A stretch of DNA of 64,000 nucleotides from Eucalyptus grandis (lineage: Eukaryota > Streptophyta > Magnoliopsida > Myrtales > Myrtaceae), in assembly GCF_016545825.1 (NCBI RefSeq), contig NC_052618.1:38324196-38388195 (forward strand). The letters are read 5' to 3'. The first letter of the stretch is position 1, and each line of letters starts with the position of its first letter. The notes beneath the pieces were generated by a model. That model searched no databases and had not been told where the DNA came from. It worked only from the letters and a program-made list of their open reading frames with translations. Shown piece by piece: positions 34,000 to 46,575 of this stretch. The position numbers and the translations under genes are program-made.

Positions 34000-35945
34000 T
34001 AGTTCTAGATTTCAACTTACTTAATGTTAGATTATATAACTTTATTTCTGTAGGACACCCTAAACCTTAAGATGGTTCAACCTAAGTTTACGTCCAGTCC
34101 ACAATTCCAAAAGAAGTTAATAGAACAACTTTGGTAGAAATATGGTATTGTGTGTGAAAGGCTGCTTTCAAAGCTTCACCTCATAGAAAATCGAGTAAAT
34201 TAGTCCTACTAATCATGCTTCTCATCATGACTATAAGGGTATGATTACACCTTTCGAAGACATCATTTTGTTCAAGACTTTTAGGCATGGTAAAATAAGC
34301 TACTATCCTAGGATCCTTCACCTATTTGGCAAATAACATTTTAAGTTATCCAGCATCATCATACTTACCAAAATATTCACCACTACGGTTAGATCTGATG
34401 ACTTTTAAGACTTTTACCAACTATTTCTCGATTTCAATTCGAAAAAACTTGAACGTGTCAAAAGGCTTAGATTATTTCTTAATCAAGTACATATAACTAT
34501 ATTGAGATTAGTTGTTAATGATTGTGATGAAATTAAAATTTTCTACACAAGGTTTCCATATAAGGTCCACTAATATCAGTGTGAATAACCTCCAACATGT
34601 TAAAATTATGGACTACAGTTTTCTTTTTTATCTTAATCATCTTACCTCTACAGTAGTCTACACAAGTCTCTAGATCATTTTTAAGAGTAGAGTAGGTAGG
34701 ATGTCGGCCTTTCTACTCTTTCTCTAGAGGGGTGACCAAGACTTTATGCCACACTGCATAAAACAATTTCTTAGCTAGAGATTTTTTGAAAACGGCCTTT
34801 TTAGCCATGTGAGTGACACATATATCATTAGGGGTTAAACACAATATATACAATTCATTAGACATATTGTGGCACACAACTATATTTGAAAGAAAGAACA
34901 TAGAAATACTATTTTTCTTTATTTCAAAAGAGTAGTCACACATGTCTAAATAAGATACTAAAACTAAATTCCGTCTCAAGAAAGGTACACAAAATGTTTC
35001 TTAACATCATATTAAAACCATAATGTAGAATTAAAATTATATCTCCCACGAACTCAACATTGTATTTATTGTTGTTCTTCATGGTGAGCTATGATTCATC
35101 CTTGTTTGGCTTCCTTCTATTTATGAATCTCTGTATGGTAAACACAACACGATTTACAACACCATTATCTAGCCACCATAACTAGCGGAGACATCTAATA
35201 GGTTGGACTCATAAACAAATGCAAAGAATTATCACCTACAGGGTCACTCTTAGACAATCAAGTTTTATTTTTGTTGCAATCTTTCTTTATATGAACTTTC
35301 TTCTTACAAAAGAAGCAATGGTCGCCATCCTTCTTGAATGATACTTTGTTAGGACCCAGACTATCAAAATGACCAGTGGTACATGAGTTCCTCTATGAGT
35401 ATGATTTTTAGATTTCAGATTCACCATCCTAAGAACGTATTCCTGAATCCCACAAAAACCATCATACCTTATGTTGAAGAGTCTTTATAAATGTATCACA
35501 ATCTAAACATTAGACAATGCACAGTTTGAAACCACCAAGGCTTTCATTATTTGTCTAGCAGTACAGTAAACTAGCAAGCTAATCTTCAAGTGTTCCCGAA
35601 TGAATTACTTCTTAGATAACAAACAAATCCAATTGCTCTTTTCCTAAGCAGCCAAGTGCACTTTTAAGGGTTCTATATTGTCGATAGTGAGATTTGTTGA
35701 CTTATCCCAATAAGAGCAATATGAACATTCACCAATTCCATCGCAAACAAAAATCTTCCTTCCATTTCTTGAAGTTTGAACCAATAAGAATCTCAATTGG
35801 AATGGAGTTGCTGTTTACAAAGAAGATGACTAAATAACAAATAATGTTTGCAATCAGCATCATATGAGTACTGTATAACTTGAAATCATATCAGTATACA
35901 TCCTAAGAATTACTTACATTATCATATACCTAGGCAGAAGACATG
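34000..35945 (-). pseudogene. Decayed Ty1/copia gag-pol (minus strand), inner part
   Basis: On the minus strand, a zinc knuckle CFFCKKKVHIKKDC (about 35270-35330) is followed by a GAG-pre-integrase block in frame 34713-34979 (RRNLVLVSYLDMCDYSFEIK, AKKLFYAVWHK) and then integrase-like pieces LEVIHTDISGPYMETL (about 34560-34610) and KSSDLTVVVNI (about 34380-34420). Many stops and frameshifts are present. RT and RNase H are not seen, so the element is truncated towards lower coordinates. The upper end is cut by the solo LTR at 35951. Confidence 0.7.
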
Positions 35946-37499
35946 ACAACTGTCGCGACCAAATTTTCGGGTGTAAACCACCTAGGGTTTGGCTAATGGA
36001 TTGTTAAGCCTAGACTTTGCTCGGGCTCTCCCAAGCCCATACCAATTCGCAACTTAGGTTCAAGTTCTTAACATGCAATTGATTTTTCAATTAGGAGTCG
36101 CCACTAATCTATTTTTGGTGGGTTGATTAGAAACCTAAGCAAAGTAACGGGAGATTTACTTTACTCCTACGAATAAGAGATTTATGAGTTCGGGGACTTG
36201 GTTACGCTATATTTCTCTATCGCCCTTTCGGTACCTTTCTTTTTTATTTCGAAAAATGTTTGGTAGGCAGCTTGAATTGATTTTAAATCTATTTCCCTAA
36301 TATGTAAGGTGATCATACGAGTGCGCAAACCACCAATTTAACATCCAAGAAAAGTAATGAATAAATTGCAAGACTTACCTCATAGCAACAAAAGCATCTG
36401 CATTGTTAGATCAGAATTCACATCAACAATCCTAGATATGATTTCTAATTAATACGCAATTTTTTTTCACTTAATTAATGAGAATCATGCTTTATGCAAT
36501 GCATGTCACTAATTTAACATGAAATGATATGACATGGCAACATGACTTAGCTATATGACCTAAGCGATATGACATAAATAAGAATGTAGTCTATCCTGAA
36601 GCATCAGATGGATTTATTCTAAAAAATAATTTTTTGTATTTTCCATGAGATTCGAAATTAAAGAAATGCAACACTTAAATATGTAATCTAAATTAATCTA
36701 ATGACCTAATTCTAATGATGGGCAATTTCTAATTAAATGAACCTAACAAAAATCACTAAATTATGTGCATTGTATGAACCTAATTCTATATGACGTGCAC
36801 ATGATTTTTTTTTTTTCTTAATAAGCATGCAATCTATCCTAATATGCAATGACATGGAAAGAATGCCATAATTCTAATTTTTATTACGAAATTCGAAATT
36901 AAAATTGCCAAATAATTAAACGTGCAATTCAAATTTAAAGCTAACATCCTAAATGATTGCATTTTTTTGGATTTTTATTTAAGGAATTCGAAATAAATAA
37001 ATTTCCTATTCTAAACATGCAAAATAACCCTAAAACGATGAATATTCTACAACGAACCTAATCTAACTCAGATTTTTGGATTTTTCCTTTTTTTTACGGG
37101 AGCAATCAAAATAAGACATCAAGAACAGCACGGCAACAAATCAGGCAAGATATCATCCATGTCCATTTTGGAAATAAATTGACAAATTGTATCTCGCGCA
37201 TGAGATCGGATTAGCCAATTTCAAATAAAATCGCGAATCATATCTCGAGCGTGAGATTGGATTGGCGATTTTTCCGTGTGATTGCGAGTCGTATTTCGAG
37301 CGTGAAATCGGACTATCAATCATACGCACGTTGCAAAATTAGGAAAATTTCCTAATTCATGCGGGATCAAGAGATCTTTTGGATATGGCAATATCGATCA
37401 AACATTCAAATAAATATTGCGATATTACGAATTAGGCAGCGAGATATATGAAAATCAAATTGATCGAGAGTTTTACCTAATTCACGATGTCACGCGGGT

Positions 37500-39760
37500 G
37501 ATGTCTCCAAATTCGGATGGATGATGGGTCACGGAAATCACGGTGAGGAAGGTCGGCGATCAGTAGCATGCACGGTTGCTCGGTTATCGGTGGACGCATT
37601 CCACAAGACCGAGTACTTGGGAATTCTATCCGAGAACTTCAGCTTCTTTTCACTTTGCTATCAAGCTTCGCCTTTTTAAAAAAAATTCGAGCAAAACAGG
37701 ACAAATTTCACCACTTCTTTTGCATTGGAAACGCCCTCATGTGCCCATTGAAGAATCTGGTGCAAGTTGAGTTGTTCAGAGAATCATCAAAGCAGTCGCG
37801 GCAGGTTCAAGACTTGCTAATGGATGATTCGATTAATTGCCTCTAGATGGATGTCGGGGCAGCCGTGGGAGATGACCGATGCTCACGGAGACACCTGCAA
37901 TAATAAAATTCAAACGAGAGCAAAATAACTGGATCGGTGGAGGTCTCGGGTACGTCAAGGACGCCTGGAAGTTTTTCTCTCATTCCATGTTGATCTCCAA
38001 GCATCGCCAAGTGGAGCTTTGTGAGAGCCGCCAAAATCTGAACGTCGTGAGCTTTCGACCTTCGTCATCGGAGGCTCCTTGGCGTGTGATCATCGTTGAA
38101 GGTCGCACCTCGGCTGGACAGCAAATCGTCATGGGTTCTCGGTGGTGAAGGCTTCTCGACAAGGAAGCGTTGACTATTTATTTTCTCTGGAAAACACCCA
38201 GAAGAATACAAATCCACCACTTGGGCTTATTTCACCAAAATCTTGGTACTTGTTTTGCCTAAGGACTTCGGGGCAACGAGAGATGCAGCTCGGACTTCAG
38301 GCTCGCGAGTGGTGGCCACAAAAATCCGGCGTGACTTTCACGTATGTGGAGAGATATTGACCTTTGCTGGACATCGGTGAATCCATCGGGCATAGATGGA
38401 ACTCCACAGGAGTCTCGGTGGCTCTAAAATATGATGAAAGTGACTCGAGACGATCCCGAGTTGTGTTGGTGAGGAGCTTGCCGAGACCGCTGGACACTCC
38501 GGGACCTCGACCCGAGGTGCGTCGCTGGTGGCAGGACTCTTGATGGATCAGCAATAGCGACGTGAGGATAGGCGTAGTGGTGAGGCTACGTGAGGATTGC
38601 AGAGATAACGAGGTCACGGCCGCGAAAGGGACTTGGCCGTGACTTCTCGTCTTTCTCCTTTTTCTCAGTGTGTGCGCGAAGCCTCCCCCTACATACGGCC
38701 GTGTGTATCGATATATGTGGCCTCCATCTTTGTTGACTATTGACCTCTGAATATGAAGACTTTCTCACGTGTAATGGCCGAAGATCATCACTTGCAGGAC
38801 TTGAGTCTGTGTTTAATGCTATGGTGGGCAGATGGTTTGCCCGAGTGGACTCAACCTTTCGAGTATGTCCTTTGTTCCCAGCTCTCCATATCTCCTGGTT
38901 CTGCTCAAAAACCTGCAAAACAGAATATTTATCTAACTTGGTTCGGTGAGGACACTGCAAGTCTCAATGGTGCTTTATGTCATCATGGTAGAGGGTGCGA
39001 GCAGCAATTCGTTAGCACGGCAACGGCGGTGGCTCACGAGTTCACGATAGACATCGGGGTCAGCGAACTTGGCATAGTAGGACTCCACGGATGGGAATCT
39101 CGGCGCAACAGCTTTTGGTCTGGTTCGAATTTGTTGCTGGCCGGGTAGTCGCGCGAGGGCAAGGTAGGGCGTCGGTCTTCGCCGAGGGACTTTCTGGATC
39201 TTCTTTGGTCTTCAAATTAAACCATACAATTGAGCCTCTTCCTTCTTTTTTAATATTCCTTCCCCGATCAAAATTGCACCCGCCGTACTTTCTGCCACCA
39301 CTACACTTGCATAGATTTTCTCTCCCAAGTGTTGCTCTTTTGTCGGTGTCGCTAGGCACAGTATCTGCCAGGAAAGTGTTAGTGGTTGTGGACGATCAGC
39401 AAGGTGGAAATCCGATGCACCGAGCCTGGAAAGGACTGGCTCTGGCTTATGGAGACTTTGGACCGGACACCATCAGTCGTGTGGCTTCGTCGTAACGAGG
39501 TAGCAGCGAGCGTCGGGTGGTTGCTGTGGTGATCTTGGTACAACCGACGAATGAATCCCGTGAAAACGTCCGTGAGGTCTTGGCCAAGAAGGGACTCCGC
39601 CAAGACTCCTCCCTTTCATGTGTGTTTACCCTCTGTGTTTTTTTATTGATTTCTCAAAAGAACGAACGGAAAGCCCCCAAAATCCGAAGAGAAGCCCCAC
39701 TCACGTTTTTCTCTCGACGGCCGTATATTCAATGTGTGGCCCCCTTCTATTCTTCCTCTG
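37500..39760 (-). other. GC-rich leader module of the minus-strand solo LTR
   Basis: Balanced to GC-rich sequence downstream of the LTR TATA box with many overlapping short frames on both strands (for example 39091-39495 plus, 38586-38960 minus). None has a recognisable domain. Two parts look alike (tacggccgtgtgtatc at 38692 and gacggccgtatattca at 39716, each followed by gtggcc), suggesting an internal duplication of about 1 kb. A captured host sequence is possible but unproven. Confidence 0.4.
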
Positions 39761-39769
39761 CGAAGGTCC

Positions 39770-39775
39770 TTTATA
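39770..39775 (-). promoter_or_regulatory. TATA box of the minus-strand solo LTR
   Basis: Minus-strand TATAAA in the context ctctccctataaaggacc, nearly the same context as the boxes at 14605 and 28664. Confidence 0.5.
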
Positions 39776-40448
39776 GGGAGAGGGTTTGAACTATCATGGA
39801 AAGAAAGCATATTTTGTTTCCTTCTGTGCATGCTTTGAAATATATTCTATTTCCTTTTCTTTTCCTCATTGACCGAATGCCTTCTCTGCAGGGATATATC
39901 TTTTTGCAAATCCGTGTGCCCGCAGTGTAGAACGTGCCCAACATTCCCTTCTCATGCTGATCTTTCGAATTTCCTTTGTGCATATTGTATGAATCGGACC
40001 GGATAAATTCTTTCCTCTTAAAATAATGCTGGTCAATTTCTTGCTCCCCACGTTGACCGAATTATGGCTAAGCGCATAATTTTCCTTCACGTGGATGGGC
40101 TTCTCCATGTGCGAATCGGTGGCCGCTTACACGCTGTCCTTCCTTTGCATTCGTTCCCTTAAATGCACAAATATGTCAGTGCCAATATGCAGGAAATTTC
40201 TTAATCGACTTTTAACAATTTAGGACACCCATGTCAATGTAATATCAATCACCACGGAGGAATTATTCACTTATCCAAAGTTTAAAGCCATCCATTCACC
40301 GCTGGCCCAACAAATATGCAATTAAATGAAATATGCTCCTAATGACCATATGTTATGCAATTACATTTTTTAGGGGTTAAAATTAATCCCTGATTTTTAT
40401 GCGATAAATGACTAAACGGGTTGCCAAAATTTAGGTGTCAATAACAAC

Positions 40449-41488
40449 AAACATAAGTATATATTCCTACATTTGTGAATTCACCACATTTGGATGTATA
40501 AAATATTAGGATCAGTGATTCCTCAACTATATATTATTCATGTATCACTCCATGAACCAATACACAATCACATCCTTTGGGAGTATGATTACGCATTAAA
40601 ACATCATACTAAAATATGAGACCAATATTTTTCATATCAATTAAAACATTGAAACTCTCTCATACTAGGAATATACAACTTATGTCTCATATTTACCATA
40701 TACATGTATTTTTAGACTAAAAGACGGGGGTAATTTGTCTCTAAAATCACATGACATACTAACTACATTGTTCCATCTGCAATTAAATCTTATATATGCA
40801 ATCAATGAATCACACTCTACGCATTATCTATGTGACGATACATGTGAGCTTCCAATTGTATTTTTGAAACCATAAAAAATACAGGAAAATATAGAAAAAT
40901 ACCCTAAAAAATATATGTGTTGTGGGTTTTATATGCAATTTCACATCTTTAAAAGCATCAAACACGTAAAATTAATATACCACAATGTGGAAAATCTCAA
41001 TACAAGAACGCAAGTACCAAAAACGCTCAGATGCGCTCGTACGTGCCATCGGAATGTGCAATGCATGTAATGCATGCACAGCATGCTTGAACCAGCTAAA
41101 CCTCCCCAATCCAACCGGTTTGACTAGTTCAACCGGTCAACTATACCGATCCGCCCAGTCAATGTTAGGTCCGGTACAATCAACGAACAACTAAGTCGGC
41201 TCGGATCCTAGGTTTGGGCCGAGTCGACCCATGTCCCAACTTCATTGACATAAGCCCCAGCGAGAGCCCACCTGAGCACGTGCAATGCACGCACTACTAC
41301 AATGCGCGCGTGGCCATGCATGGAAGCATGTACAATGTCCCCTAGTGTCTTACGACCACTCAAAATGCTTGTCTCAACAAGCTCTTTCCATTTATGTGAT
41401 CAAAATTGATTTTTACCGTGCAAAAAATCATGAAAAATGCTCGAATCCGTACGTTCAAGTTCTAGATTATGGTTGTTTTGATGCCACA
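40449..41488 (-). other. 5' internal region of the decayed copia element
   Basis: This lies between the probable copia 5' LTR (41489-41916) and the gypsy solo LTR. No clean gag frame is visible. A GC-richer patch (41020-41330) has ccggtt and tgcatgca repeats. The assignment rests on position only. Confidence 0.35.
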
Positions 41489-41916
41489 TGTAAGTTGCGA
41501 AAGCGCACTCAAGATCTCCATAGCTAGAATCAAGAACGCATATAAATAAGTAAAAAAATTTGTGCTCTTTATTTAAAATCCATCATTCTTGATGCGAAAC
41601 AGCAATGATTCAAAGCTCAAATACTTCTCCACTATTGTCCTTTGTATCATTGGTTCAATGTGACTACCCTCACCCTTAGTGTTCCGTAAATGCTTCTTGT
41701 ATGAGAATATTTGTGTGTTAGGATTAGAGAAGAGACATAATCACTATTTATAGAGTTTTTAGCTAAACCCTCTCATCACAGGCTGAGCTCAACTTGACCC
41801 ACACTAACCAGCTCAATATTAGACTAATTAAGAATATCTCACTTTACTAGATTAATCATATAAAACAGTAAATTACAATACCAATTAATATAGTCTACAT
41901 CAGAAAAATTCTGACA
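41484..41916 (-). repeat. Probable 5' LTR plus primer site of the decayed copia element
   Basis: In the minus direction a stretch starts TGTCAGAATTTTTCTGATGT at 41916, has a TATA box in ctctataaatagtg (about 41745), and ends cttaca at 41489. It is followed at 41486 by TGGCATCAAAAC, a degraded initiator-Met tRNA primer site (family TGGTATCAGAGC). No 3' LTR was found below 34000. Confidence 0.45.
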
Positions 41917-41932
41917 ATTCATCCTTATATTG

Positions 41933-42937
41933 GGCAAAAAGAACCCTTCAAGTGCCAAAAGTTGGCACAAATGGATACTTAAGTGCCAAAACTTATGAAA
42001 GTGACACTTAAGTGCCATTTTTTAATGAAAAATTGGACACTTGAGTGTCACATCCAGCGAACCTTATCGAAAATCTTACGTGCTATTTTTTTATTAATTT
42101 TTTCACTTACGTGGCTTGCCGAAAGGCTGACTCGGCAATCCACACACAAAGATGACATCATTTTGGTATAATTCAAATTTTAATATAATAATTAATTAAA
42201 TTAAATTTTAATTAATCAATTAATTAATTGATTGATTAAAATATTTATATATAAAAAAAGGGGTAGAGGGGGAGGAAGAGGAGGGAGGAGCCGGCGGCTG
42301 AGGGCTCAGCCCTCGCTATCGCCGCCTCCCCTCCGTCGCCGGGAAGGTGGGGGAGTGTTGGCCGGGGGGTCGCCAAAGGGCGACCCCCGCCTGGTAGCAG
42401 CCCTTGGGTCAGCTTAGCGAGGGCCGACAACCCTCGTCGAATCTAGGGAGGGTCGTGACCCTCGTCCCAGATCTGGGGGAGGGCACACAGCCCTCGTCAT
42501 TTGTCGATCGGGGCCGTAGGCCCCGGCTAGGCTCGACGGCCCCGTCGACACTCCCCACCTTCCGGTGACGGAGGAGAGGCGGTGGTGGCGAGAGCGAGCC
42601 CTCAACCACCGACTACCTCCCTCCTTCTCCCCTCCCCCCTTTTAAATATTTAATTAATTAATTTTTTAAAATTTAATTTAATTAATTATTATATTAAAAT
42701 TGAATTATACCAAAATGACGTCGTTTTGACACTTTGTTTAGCCACATTAGCATGCAAAACGATGTCGTTTTGCGCACAACTCACCGGAAAATTGCCACAT
42801 CAGCGTTTTGGCCAGATTTTCTCGTCGGTGGCACATAAGTGATTCATTTTACTCCGATTTTGGCACTTAAGTGTCACTTTAGTAACTTTTAAGTGTCATT
42901 TTGTGCCAACTTTTAGCACTCCGAGGGTTCGGTGTCC
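41933..42937. mobile_element. Fold-back Mutator-like element (1005 bp) with GC-rich loop
   Basis: A perfect 9-bp target duplication CTTATATTG (41924-41932 and 42938-42946) flanks the element. Ends are GGCAAAAAGAACCC and, inverted, GGACACCGAACCC. The arms stay complementary far inward: agtgccaaaagttggcac, gacacttaagtgcc, aatgacgtc/gatgacatc with cattttggtataattc, the taatataataattaatt AT tract, and then gggagg.gagg and tcgccgggaaggtgggggag. Each arm is more than 400 bp, with a GC-rich centre (about 42370-42530). Nine-base duplications and long TIRs point to a MULE. It has no transposase. Confidence 0.85.
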
Positions 42938-44107
42938 CTTATATTGTTATAATGTATGATATCCTGAAATTCGACCCATTTCGAAATATATTAAATGGTT
43001 ATTTCATCAATGCACTAATAGTTTAGGTTGTATTAAAGTTGCATTTAATTGATTTCAACCATGGATTTTAATTCGATTTCAAGTATCGACTTTCAAGGAT
43101 TCCAAAATCAACCTATCAAACATCACCTCATTCATTTGTCAATTTATTAGTAAGTCTTAATCTTTGGACAATGATTAGTAGGTCAAGAATTGGAAGTTGG
43201 AAAGGGAACTGGGCCAAGCGAAGGCCCAATGGGCCTCACACCCAAATTAAAGACCCAAATTGGATGAATTAAGCCCAAGTCCAAGTTTGTCAAGCCCAAA
43301 CCCAAACCCTAATGAATAGTTCACGTGAATAGTAACCTAACCTCTAGAAGCCTAATTTTATACTTGTCTTCAAGGTCCTGATTCATTAATACCCTCTAGA
43401 AGCCATGATTACAAGAGACAAAGACTTTGGTATTGCAAGAAGACTTGCCACCTTTGGTTTCTTAAATTCTACTATGATTTCAGTTTTCGAAATTCCTAGA
43501 CGTTCACTATTTTCCGATTTTATAGAACTTCTTGTGGTTTGAATTTGGAGAAAATTTCTCATGAAAGTCGTTCAAAACATCTTGATGTATAACATAATTT
43601 AATTTTAGAATTTTCTGAGGTAAAATGGTTGGTATGAGAGCCTAATATTTTACCGTGTGAAAACTGTCCAGTGTAGTAAAAACAGTGACCAGGTTGTCTT
43701 CTCGAATTTTTATAAACTCTTCCCTTTGGAATCTGAACATGCTTCCTTCAAAAAAATTGTAAAAAAATCCATATCTACAACATACGAAAATTTCAATGTG
43801 TTTTATGAATATTTGGATGTCAAAATGAATTTATTTCTGCAGTCGTTGAATCTGTCCGACGGACAAAATGTTGGATTGTCTTTGGTGATTTTCTGCTCTT
43901 TATACAAACTGATCTAGTCATTGCTTCCTTCATGAAAAATGTTATTTAAGACCATTTCTACAACATATTCAATTTTCATATTTTTTTGAATCCATTTGAT
44001 AAGGTAATGATATTTATTTCAAAAATTGCTCGAAATTGTTCTTTACAGTGGAGGGAGAGGGCCACACGCCCAAGCTTCGAGGACAAGCCTAGGCAATTGT
44101 ATGGTTG

Positions 44108-44285
44108 AGATCAACCCTTGCTCCCCAAGCTTAGACTATTGGATGGCCAAGATTGCCTCTTACTCCCTAAGTTTAGTCAATTGTGTACTCCCCAAATTTA
44201 GCCAATGGTGTAGTTTAGATCTACCCTTGCTCCCCAAGTTGGAATTGAGGGCCAAGATGTCCTCTTACTCCCCAAGTTAGGACTT
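44108..44285. repeat. Short tandem repeat of a ccttgctccccaag phrase
   Basis: The phrase (gatcaacccttgctccccaag ... ggccaagattgcctcttactcc) recurs as gatctacccttgctccccaag ... ggccaagatgtcctcttactcc, with two further partial units between. It is about a 110-bp duplication with inner sub-units. Confidence 0.55.
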
Positions 44286-44739
44286 CAAGTCAAGGAGTGT
44301 TAATAGGCCAATTTCTTCCTCAAGTTTTCCTCTTTTTCCCTCATTTCTCACTTTCTCTTTCTACCCCTCCCTTTGGACGAATTTTCCTTCATTTCTCTCT
44401 CTCATCTCATACCCATTCCTCTCTTTCTCTCTCGGTTTGCTACCCTACGTCGTTGTACCGTGCCGCCTTACCGTTCGCCAATTCTCAAGCCACGAGGCAC
44501 CATCACCGCCAAACCACCACCAAGCCACCAAGCTTCCTTGGCCATGAGCTCAAGCTATTGGCGCTGCTGTGGTGCCGCCGTTCAAACCGTGAGCTCAACG
44601 TTCTTGCCATTGTCGCACTACTATCGCCGTTAGCTTGCCGTCGCTGTAAAACCGTGAGTTAACTTCCTAATCTTTTATTATGATGTTAATTGCGTATAGG
44701 GGGGTTTAGATTAAGGCTAATGGTAGTTAGTATGGTTTA

Positions 44740-45022
44740 GGTGATAGGTTATTGTGATAGGTGATAAGTAGCCTTCAAAGTTTATCGCAATAGGTGATAA
44801 GTGAACTTGATAGGTTATCGCAATAGGTGATAAGTAAACTTGATAGGTTATCAAGAATAGATGTTAAGCTATCACCGAAGGGATGATAAGCTATTGAGAA
44901 ATTGGAGATAAGCTATCACCAAAGGGGTAATAAGCTATCGGAAAATAGACGATAAGCTATCACTAAATGGACGATAAGCTATCGGTTTAGGGTTGATAAG
45001 CTATTGCAATAGTGCGATAAGA
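44740..45022. repeat. GATAAGCTATC-rich tandem array
   Basis: About ten degenerate units of gataagctatca or gataagtraacttgataggttatc at 20-30 bp spacing. The core GATAAGCTATC is nearly palindromic (GATA...TATC). The array grades from a GATAGGTTATCGCAATAGGT form into a GATAAGCTATC form. Confidence 0.75.
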
Positions 45023-46330
45023 GGTGATTTTTATGTGTTTTATACTTGATTTATGGGGTGAATCTATGTATGTTTTATGTTGGTTTAATCTGTGATGCCA
45101 TGAAAATTTATTGTCCAAGTTAGAAACCTTGTATACTATTTTTAAAGAAGGTTTTACTTACAAGAAAATGGCAAATTTGAGGTGTTGTGTTTGGACACCG
45201 TGTTTTATGTGTTAAATGGCGCAATTGGGGCTTGAAAACGAAAGTATGCAAAATTTGATGGGTTGACTTCAAGTACATAACCACATGTGATTATTTTACC
45301 GGAATTTTAAATACAAAGATTTTCCAAGATTTATTATTTGAGCACGAACTCTTTACACTGGGCTAATTGATGGCAAATAAAAAAACTTGGCTTGAGTGTT
45401 GGCATGCTTGAGTGGTCACTTAATTGAACTTATCACCCAACAGGAGTTTGGGGGCAATGCTCGATGTTTATCCGATGGCTAACGGGGTCTGGATGCTGAG
45501 TCACGGTTGAGGCTGGACCAATGCTCTTTTATGGAATGCCATCTAGGTGGGGAATCTAGACGCATAGTGCTCGATGGGGCGAGACGATGCCCGATCATGC
45601 CGGAAGACCCCAACCCTTGTGGTGGTTGTGGCCCGAGAGGTTATAATAATTGGAACACGTGTGTTGGCAATGCGTATGGGTACTATGAAATGTGTTCTGA
45701 TTATTAGTTATACTTAATGCATTGATATTGGCCTATGTGATTAACTAATGTGCAGGATGCACCTTGACCATGATGTCTACGGGTTACTTGACAGCTTTAA
45801 TATTTGTCTTTAGGGTTGGTTGCTTGACCATGTTCATAGTTAAGGCAAAGCAAGGGTTGCTTTGCTATTCATTTGCCATCGATATAACGTTACATGTTTA
45901 GGCTACCTTTGAGATGAATTAGCGTCTTAGTTGAGGCTTAGGTCGTTAATTCGCTGATATATTTATATCTTACCTTGTTGTCATTTAATATTTTTCAGGC
46001 CCATAGTATGGAGAATCGTTGTGCTCAGTTCGTGGTCCCTTTGGAGACTAGAGATTTGGTCTGGCGTTAGTGAAGTTTAGATTAACCCCGACCTACTGTT
46101 GGTTTTTGTTGGTTGGTTGGAAGTTGCCGGTGTAAGGGCTTGTAATCACTAAACTTCCTAGGATTAACAGTAAATTTGTAATTGAAGTGTTTGGTTTAAT
46201 GTTGTGGTATTTTCCATGCTATTCCTATTATAATTGATATGATTGACCAGGTATTGTTTATATCAAATGCTTCCGCTTGTATTTAATTGAAAGATTAAAA
46301 AAAAAAAAAAAAGGAATGGGTCCACGACAC

Positions 46331-46575
46331 ATCCTGAGATGTTGCAAATTTATCAATCGTGGTGGGATGTTCGCATGTTGGGGGTTCGGGGCATGAAATC
46401 ATCAATTTTCCGGGAAGCATACTTATAGAGAAGCAATTTTATGTGCTTTTTATTTAGACTTTTCTCATGTTTTGACCTCTTCGTACGCTGCAAAAAGGAA
46501 AAAGGAAAGTTTAGATGTGCACGATATCTAAAGGCTGGGGATCTTTAATTCAGATCGATACTCGATCATAATATC
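46331..46575. other. 3' flank of the P450 gene
   Basis: AT-rich DNA downstream (minus sense) of the P450 stop, likely including its 3' UTR. No clear polyadenylation signal could be fixed. Confidence 0.35.

Larger units (their letters stand above)
35951..40443 (-). mobile_element. Solo LTR of a Ty3/gypsy element on the minus strand (4493 bp)
   Basis: In the minus direction it starts TATTGACACCTAAATTTTGG (the first TG now TA) and ends CCGAAAATTTGGTCGCGACA. Perfect 5-bp target duplications ACAAC flank it (35946-35950 and 40444-40448). The 3' terminal 300 bp resemble those of the other gypsy LTRs here. A TATA box (39775-39770) precedes a GC-rich leader-like part (about 39760-37500). It sits inside the decayed copia element, so it inserted later. 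Confidence 0.88.
42950..46330. other. Non-coding repeat-like tract, possibly an LTR remnant
   Basis: The tract starts TGATATCCTGAAATTCGACC (42957) and contains CT-rich leader-like sequence (44310-44450), GC-richer DNA (44450-44650), two internal tandem arrays and an A-run (46294-46313). The end gggtccacgaca (46319-46330) would suit an LTR terminus, but I find no matching target duplication. The frames 44026-44280, 44297-44662 and 45507-45707 have no known domain. Confidence 0.3.

Noticed and set aside
37568..39789. Many frames of 60-134 residues in the minus-strand solo LTR
   Set aside because: GC-rich leader of an LTR; no frame shows a recognisable domain or consistent splice structure.
42232..42609. 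Several overlapping frames in the GC-rich centre of the fold-back element
   Set aside because: They arise from the GC-rich palindrome and appear on both strands.
44297..44662. Frame of 121 residues with a possible signal-like hydrophobic start
   Set aside because: It lies in a CT-rich tract with a parallel frame (44373-44633) and has no domain; likely leader of a repeat.
42957..46330. A complete LTR with TG start at 42957 and CA end at 46330
   Set aside because: No 5-bp target duplication could be matched at the proposed ends, so only a low-confidence repeat-like tract is reported.
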